Positions 59,901 to 64,000 of a DNA stretch of 64,000 bases are shown here, piece after piece. Each line of letters opens with the position of its first letter. The first letter of the stretch is position 1. The stretch covers positions 1-64,000 of the forward strand of contig NZ_BDCU01000042.1 of the NCBI RefSeq assembly GCF_001618425.1. Direction: 5' to 3'. Origin of the DNA: Nocardia fusca NBRC 14340. GTDB taxonomy: Bacteria > Actinomycetota > Actinomycetes > Mycobacteriales > Mycobacteriaceae. The notes below the pieces were generated by a model, which saw only the letters and a list, made by a program, of their open reading frames with translations, did no database searches and was not told the DNA's origin. A program made the translations under genes and the position numbers.

Positions 59901-62125
59901 CCACCCTGCGGGAAGCGTTCGCGGCCCGGCTACGCGGAAACGCGGGATTCGTGGATCCGGATTCGGGCTATGGATACCGGTATCCGGACGGGTGGGCGCT
60001 GGGTAACCGTGATATGCGCCGCGATCACGCCGTACTGCTGCGGCGTATCGCGCACCGGATCGACACCGATCCCGGCTACTCCCCACTGGCCGCCTACCGA
60101 GAGGCATACGAACACGCCCAGCGGATGCGCGAGAAATACCAGTCTTTGAGAGCGCAGTATGTGATTCGTCCGGGGGTGCAACCGTGGGACCGGATCGAAA
60201 TCAGCGAATACTTGCGCCGGCGGCTGCCCACCGGTGATCGGCCCGGCGTCGTGTGGGAGGCAACCGATGCCGTTTTGCGGGTGGCCGATCAGGTCGCTCT
60301 TGCCGCTTCCGAAGCCCGAGCCGGCCTCGATGCCGAATTGGACGCGGTGATCGTGTTGACTCTGCGCGAGGACGCGCACGGGCACCTGAGGTTGCGTGCC
60401 CAGTTGGACTATACCGTCGTCGGCCCGCCGCCCAGCCGCGCTGCGTTGCAGCAGGTCTTGGCGAGTGCGAACTGCCGCATCACGGTCGAGGAAGACCAGC
60501 CGACTTCGATGGCCGACCGCTATCCCCGCCAGCGGGTGCTACTCGACTTCGCCCACCCGGTCACCCAGGACGAGGCCGCTGCCGACACACGCGACCGTAC
60601 CGGATTCGGCACCCAGCCGGATTCTGTGACGGTGCCGGTCAGCGAACCCGACAGCGAGACCCTCCCTCGCGGCGTATCGACCGTACTCGGCTCCGCACTC
60701 AACAGCCGACGCTATACAGACCGCCTTCTCTATCTACCACTACCTGCCGTTCCACCCGAACCGGGTCGGATCGACCTCTCCGGAGCCGGCCGGCCCCCCT
60801 CGGATGCTTCGCCCCCGATGCCCGGAAGCGCGGCCATGGACGGCCCGGCTGCGGATACCGCAATCGCAGCAGTGGGTGCCGCATCAACAACTCCCGACGG
60901 TCCTCCGTTGACCGTCCATATCTGTACCAAGGACAGACCGGACCGGCTGCAGGCGATTCTCGCTGATATCGCCTCGCTGACTTCCGTCGACGATACAGCC
61001 GTGTACGTCTATGACGACTCGGTGAACTGGATCAACCGCGCTCACAATCGCTCCGCGACGGAGACGATGAAGTTCCACACGGTGCACATCGACGAACGCC
61101 GACGCCGGGAACTACTGCGTGATCTGCCGTGGCCGGACCAGGACACGCGATCGTATGCCCGCTACGCGTTCAAAGAACTGGGAACACCAGGATGGGATCA
61201 GGCGGGAGTACGCGCACTGGCGCACTTCGTAGCGGCCTCCACCGCCGCACACCGAAGCAAGGTGCTCTTCCTCGACGACGATATACGACTGACCGATGGC
61301 GTTTTCGACGAGTCGGTACATACGGTGGACTCCGCAGCGATAGCCGGCCTGCTCGCAGCTTCGGCGCCGATCGGGCAGGTGGTGGGTGCCGAATATGCGG
61401 GTAGGGCTGATGTCTACGATGTGGAGCACGCCCAGCGCGCGGTGTCGGAGTCATCACCAGAATCCGGCCATGACGGCCGCTATGTGTCGATTCGGGCATA
61501 CGCGGGCACCGAACGCGACGACTCACTGGCCGGAAATATTGCGGTCAGCGGCGCTTTCCTCCTGCTCGACGACCAGGGTGTGCGACGGGCTCCGATCCCG
61601 CGCTCCTACAACGAGGACGTCGCGTTCGTCGCGGCCCTGCAGGCACTGGGGTATCGGGTGGAGGTGGCCCCGTTCAAACCGCTGCATACCGGCGACGAAA
61701 AGGTGATCAAATGGCGAACCGCGCTATTACAGCAGCAAGGGCTCGTTACCCAAAGGTCTCTCGAACAGGCACTCGCCGAAGTCGGAATCGGCGACCTTCC
61801 GACACTGGTGAACCGAGCCGTCGGACACTGTGAACGCTACGCCGAGATTGCCGTCAAGGCATGGCAGGATCTATTCGCCGACCGAAATCGGCAATTCGGT
61901 GAAGTACACGCACACAATGCGCAACCGCTACTGGACGCCGAGAGACTCGCCCGCGACGCCGCCGCATCGATTACCGGCTACTTCCAGTCATGGTCCAGAT
62001 GGCACCGGCTCATCGATGACCCGGCGGTGGCCGACCATATGCGTAGGCAGCTCGATTCCTGGTTCACTCTTCCGGCACAGTTCGATTCCGCCCTTTTCCG
62101 GCTTGATTCGGGACCACGGGCATAG
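56935..62125 (+). pseudogene. Large polymorphic effector with C-terminal GT-A glycosyltransferase domain, one frameshift in a G8 run
   Basis: With one G removed from the run 57576-57583 the gene encodes 1729 residues. Residues 1-115 are WXG-like helices and 116-260 an Ala/Gly-rich region parallel to the giant effector (GGVDAGIQVGQI). A disordered stretch with IGYRP follows, then an HD-like helical domain (LLAAAAAMWSDGVYGNGRRS ... SVRATTFREGVGTQE) whose HD pair looks degraded. The C-terminal GT-A domain starts LTVHICTKDRPDRL (about 1325). It has LFLDDDIRL (Asp1447-Asp1449, DxD-like), SGAFLLLDDQG, NEDVAFVAALQALGYRV (Glu1560-Asp1561) and FKPLHTG (His1584). Glycosyltransferase toxins modify host or rival proteins; the target here is unknown. 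As read, translation stops at 57720. The run may be a phase-variation switch, a +1 recoding site or an assembly error. Confidence 0.75.
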
Positions 62126-62138
62126 CGCTCTACGCTAT
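62122..62138. terminator. Hairpin at the end of the second effector gene
   Basis: ATAGCG (62122-62127) and CGCTAT (62133-62138) form a six-base stem with a five-base loop that overlaps the TAG stop. It has no long T run, as is common in actinobacteria. Confidence 0.5.
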
Positions 62139-62310
62139 TGAGTCCCAGGCGGAGTCGGCCACTATGGCCGGGCTCTGCATCTCGACCACGCACCAGCCCG
62201 AGTCACAGATGCCGAAGGTCCGATAGCGAGGATGACCTGACCCCGCTGGTGCGGTCCGGGGGTTGTGAGAGTCTGATTTCCCACGTGGTGGGCGGAAAGG
62301 CTCGACATTC

Positions 62311-62592
62311 ATGGCGACACGGAAACGGCATACCCCCGAGCAGGTCGTGCGGAAGCTGACCGAGGCCGATCGGCTCCTGGCCGACGGTAAAGATGTGGCC
62401 GAGGTGTGCCGGTTGCTGCAGGTCACCGAGGCGACCTATTACCGGTGGCGTAACCAGTTCGGCGGGTTGAAAGCTGATGACGCCAAACGGCTCAAAGACC
62501 TCGAGCGCGAGAACTCGACGCTGAAACGACTGCTCGCCGAAGCCGAGTTGGAGAAAGCAGCGTTGAAGGAGATCGCCAAGGGAAACTTCTAG
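62311..62592 (+). CDS. IS3-family transposase OrfA (orphan)
   Basis: The 93-residue OrfA of a different IS3 group from the one at 49.9 kb reads MATRKRHTPEQVVRKLTEAD, then DVAEVCRLLQVTEATYYRWR and the coiled coil LKDLERENSTLKRLLAEAEL, ending ALKEIAKGNF. It is intact, including the start. OrfB, which should begin in the next frame, is absent: sequence after 62600 is unrelated. It is the left end of a truncated IS3 element. Confidence 0.85.
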   Translation: MATRKRHTPEQVVRKLTEADRLLADGKDVAEVCRLLQVTEATYYRWRNQFGGLKADDAKRLKDLERENSTLKRLLAEAELEKAALKEIAKGNF

Positions 62593-63090
62593 TGGTAGGG
62601 GTGAGTGGGAAGGCGCTGAGGCCGGTGAACATGGCAGAGGTCCTTTCGTGCAGTGCGGTCGAGACGGCGACCGGACGCACCGGTCCGGCTGTATGCGGCC
62701 CATGCCAACCAGCATCGTCCGACGACCCTGTCTCTCGCTGAGACCCGAGTCTCGCTACACCCCACCGCGGCCGCCGCCATCGCCGCCGCACACCTGTCGG
62801 GAAACCCACCGCGGCACCGCAACCGTCCCCGCACCGCACCGATCCCAGAGCAGATACCGGCGCCGCCGGTGGTCGAACCCATCAACCTCGACCCCGGCTA
62901 CTACGACCGAGGGGTCGCCGCCCGCTGACGCGACCGGCCGGCCCACGACGAACTCGACGACCTGCTCGACGCGTTAGAGGTCAAAATCCGGGAAACCACC
63001 ACCGCGAGTGCGTCACTGCTCGACGACCCTCATGATCGCTACAGCAGACAAGCGCTGTCGCAGAAAGACATGATCGGCCAAGGGCTTCGC
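62593..63090 (+). pseudogene. Degenerate coding remnant of uncertain identity
   Basis: The frame through 62653-62928 reads VRLYAAHANQHRPTTLSLAE, TRVSLHPTAAAAIAAAHLSG, INLDPGYYDRGVAAR and stops at TGA. The same frame continues RDRPAHDELDDLLDALEVKI ... LLDDPHDRYSRQALSQKDMI. It looks like the end of a mobilisation or transposition protein broken by a nonsense codon, but I cannot name the family. Confidence 0.35.
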
Positions 63091-63140
63091 CCGTGAACAA
63101 GCGGGGTCACAAAACAGCACCTCCGAGGTTAAAACTCAAG

Positions 63141-63533
63141 CTAATTCAACGTCACGGTGGTGCGATAGCCGTCAATGAAATTGTTTCCGTTGTCGTAGGC
63201 CCGGAGAACTACATCGGCCGATCCGGGTTGCCACGCGAATGGAAACCGGTCCGAACTCTTCTGATAGAACCCCTGCTCCCATCGGCCACCCGAGCAACCC
63301 GTGACCCGGCTCAGATCATATCCGCTCTGACTGAGCACGATCTCGACACTGTCCACCCGGTCACCGCATGAGCCGTGCAGGAATGCAACCTCTGCCGTCG
63401 GCGGACCGATCTCGCCGGTCGGGTCCACGGTCACAACACTGTCTCTCGCGTCCGCCGGAGCGGCACCCAGCACCCCGCCCGTCACGATCGTGCCGGCCGT
63501 GAGCACGGCCAGAGCAACTGCGGTACGAACCAT
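63141..63533 (-). CDS. Small secreted protein, beta-rich
   Basis: The 130-residue precursor has a Sec signal peptide (MVRTAVALAVLTAGTIVTGG, cleavage near APADARD). The mature domain is about 100 residues (VTVDPTGEIGPPTAEVAFLH, GSCGDRVDSVEIVLSQSGYD, SADVVLRAYDNGNNFIDGYR, ending TTVTLN). The alternating pattern suggests an immunoglobulin-like or beta-sandwich fold with one disulfide (GSCGD ... VTGCSGG). GAGGGAGT lies eight bases before ATG 63533. The family is not recognised; an extracellular location is well supported. Confidence 0.7.
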   Translation of the reverse strand: MVRTAVALAVLTAGTIVTGGVLGAAPADARDSVVTVDPTGEIGPPTAEVAFLHGSCGDRVDSVEIVLSQSGYDLSRVTGCSGGRWEQGFYQKSSDRFPFAWQPGSADVVLRAYDNGNNFIDGYRTTVTLN

Positions 63534-63895
63534 GGAATACTCCCTCGCTCGAACGGAACTGGAACGTGCACCTTGCGCGCTGCGCCGAGCGGCGCGCGGT
63601 CGAGCAAATAGTATTTCTCGACGCAAGTCAACGATGAACGTCCCCATGGCGAGTACTGCGCGCCGATCGACGGGAATTTCACGTCATGCTCGGCTGGAAA
63701 TCCAGACCGGCCCGGTTTACCTTCTCCGGGCTAACTGGGCCGAGGCTCGGGGTAATGCTGTGACGGGCACCGAATCTATGACCGAACAGCGGAACGGCAC
63801 GATCGACCACCGCGCGATATGCGACATTTCCGGATGTTCAGAGTCCGGCGGATTATCGCCGCCGGACCCCGACCATCAGGCCGATCCGAGAAGGG
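63534..63895. other. Intergenic region
   Basis: No gene is supported apart from the promoter side of the leftward secreted-protein gene. A hairpin at 63843-63867 lies just past the stop of the gene that enters from the right edge. Confidence 0.5.
63843..63867. terminator. Probable terminator hairpin of the gene entering from the right edge
   Basis: GTCCGGCGG (63843-63851) and CCGCCGGAC (63859-63867) form a perfect nine-base stem with a seven-base loop, 28 bases beyond the leftward stop at 63896. Confidence 0.6.
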
Positions 63896-64000
63896 CTACT
63901 GCGGCTTTCCTTTGCCCTTTCCTTTGCCTTTGCCCTTGCCGCCCCCGCCGCCGGGGGCCGGGGCGTTGTCCCCTTTCTCCCCGTCCGGGGCGCTGGCCTG
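63896..64000 (-). CDS. C-terminal end of a protein with a Gly/Lys tail (partial)
   Basis: Only 34 codons lie in the window: QASAPDGEKGDNAPAPGGGG followed by GKGKGKGKGKPQ and TAG. The Lys/Gly repeat tail is disordered and basic and may bind nucleic acid or the anionic cell surface. The main domain is outside the window. Confidence 0.6.
   Translation of the reverse strand, partial: QASAPDGEKGDNAPAPGGGGGKGKGKGKGKGKPQ

Noticed and set aside
1..64000. tRNA, rRNA or CRISPR features
   Set aside because: No cloverleaf with CCA-type acceptor, rRNA motif or regular spacer array was seen on either strand by eye.

Overview
The window reads as accessory, mobile-element-rich DNA from a high-GC mycolic-acid actinomycete, most likely Nocardia or a close relative. 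The grounds are strong G/C bias at third codon positions, frequent GTG/TTG starts, many WXG100/EspC-type type VII secretion (T7SS) substrates, a 13E12/DUF222 remnant, and actinobacterial STAND-WD40 proteins. No rRNA, tRNA, CRISPR array or ESX core (EccB/C/D) gene was seen, so the genus is an inference.

Layout. 1-4.6 kb: an IS5-family element has cut the 3' end of a large STAND ATPase/WD40 receptor. Its upstream neighbour is a small protein, and the two share a RHIM-like amyloid motif (VQ[IV]GDHNTQ), giving a probable amyloid-signalling immune pair. 6.1-20.1 kb: a tightly packed three-gene unit encodes a possible immunity/chaperone-like protein, a WXG-type partner protein and a 3607-residue secreted-effector-like protein. 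The giant protein combines a SecA-like ATPase, a papain-like domain and four zincin-like modules, two of them with HExxH. 20.9-23.6 kb: a T7SS toxin operon (two WXG proteins, a twice-frameshifted nuclease effector, and a pentapeptide-repeat protein that is probably the immunity factor). 24.4-30.3 kb: the best-preserved metabolic block, a LysR regulator divergent from a transporter, an N-acyl-D-amino-acid deacylase, an FAD-linked dehydrogenase and a RidA protein. It looks like a D-amino-acid or N-acyl-D-amino-acid utilisation operon.

30.4-38.2 kb is mostly gene debris: P450, AAA+, DUF1931 and FAD-oxidase pieces, and a degenerate inverted copy of a TetR-hydrolase locus next to the intact one. 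38.2-47.3 kb carries secreted or T7SS-type proteins and small toxin/immunity-like cassettes: an EspC/EspB-like pair, a secreted protein with a HEAT-repeat partner, a secreted DUF4258 protein, and a secreted toxin-like protein followed by two paralogous putative immunity genes. It ends with a DoxX-like membrane protein. 47.3-52.8 kb: a methyltransferase, a decapitated serine recombinase, and an IS30 element nested in an IS3 element beside an IS256 scrap.

53-62.1 kb holds a second effector locus parallel to the first. It has a 560-residue WXG-type partner that ends in TGATG overlap with a 1729-residue effector. The effector carries a C-terminal GT-A glycosyltransferase-like domain and is broken by one extra G in a run of eight. 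Next to it, a 390-residue protein on the other strand is homologous to an internal domain of the 3607-residue giant. 62.1-64 kb: an IS3 orfA remnant, a small secreted protein and the C-terminal end of a Gly/Lys-tailed protein.

The recurring theme is inter-cellular conflict: a family of two-gene effector systems, several small toxin/immunity cassettes and one STAND immune receptor, much of it decaying. At least seven single-base frameshifts and one in-frame amber codon were found outside the IS boundaries. They could be real decay, phase variation or draft-assembly errors, and raw reads would decide.
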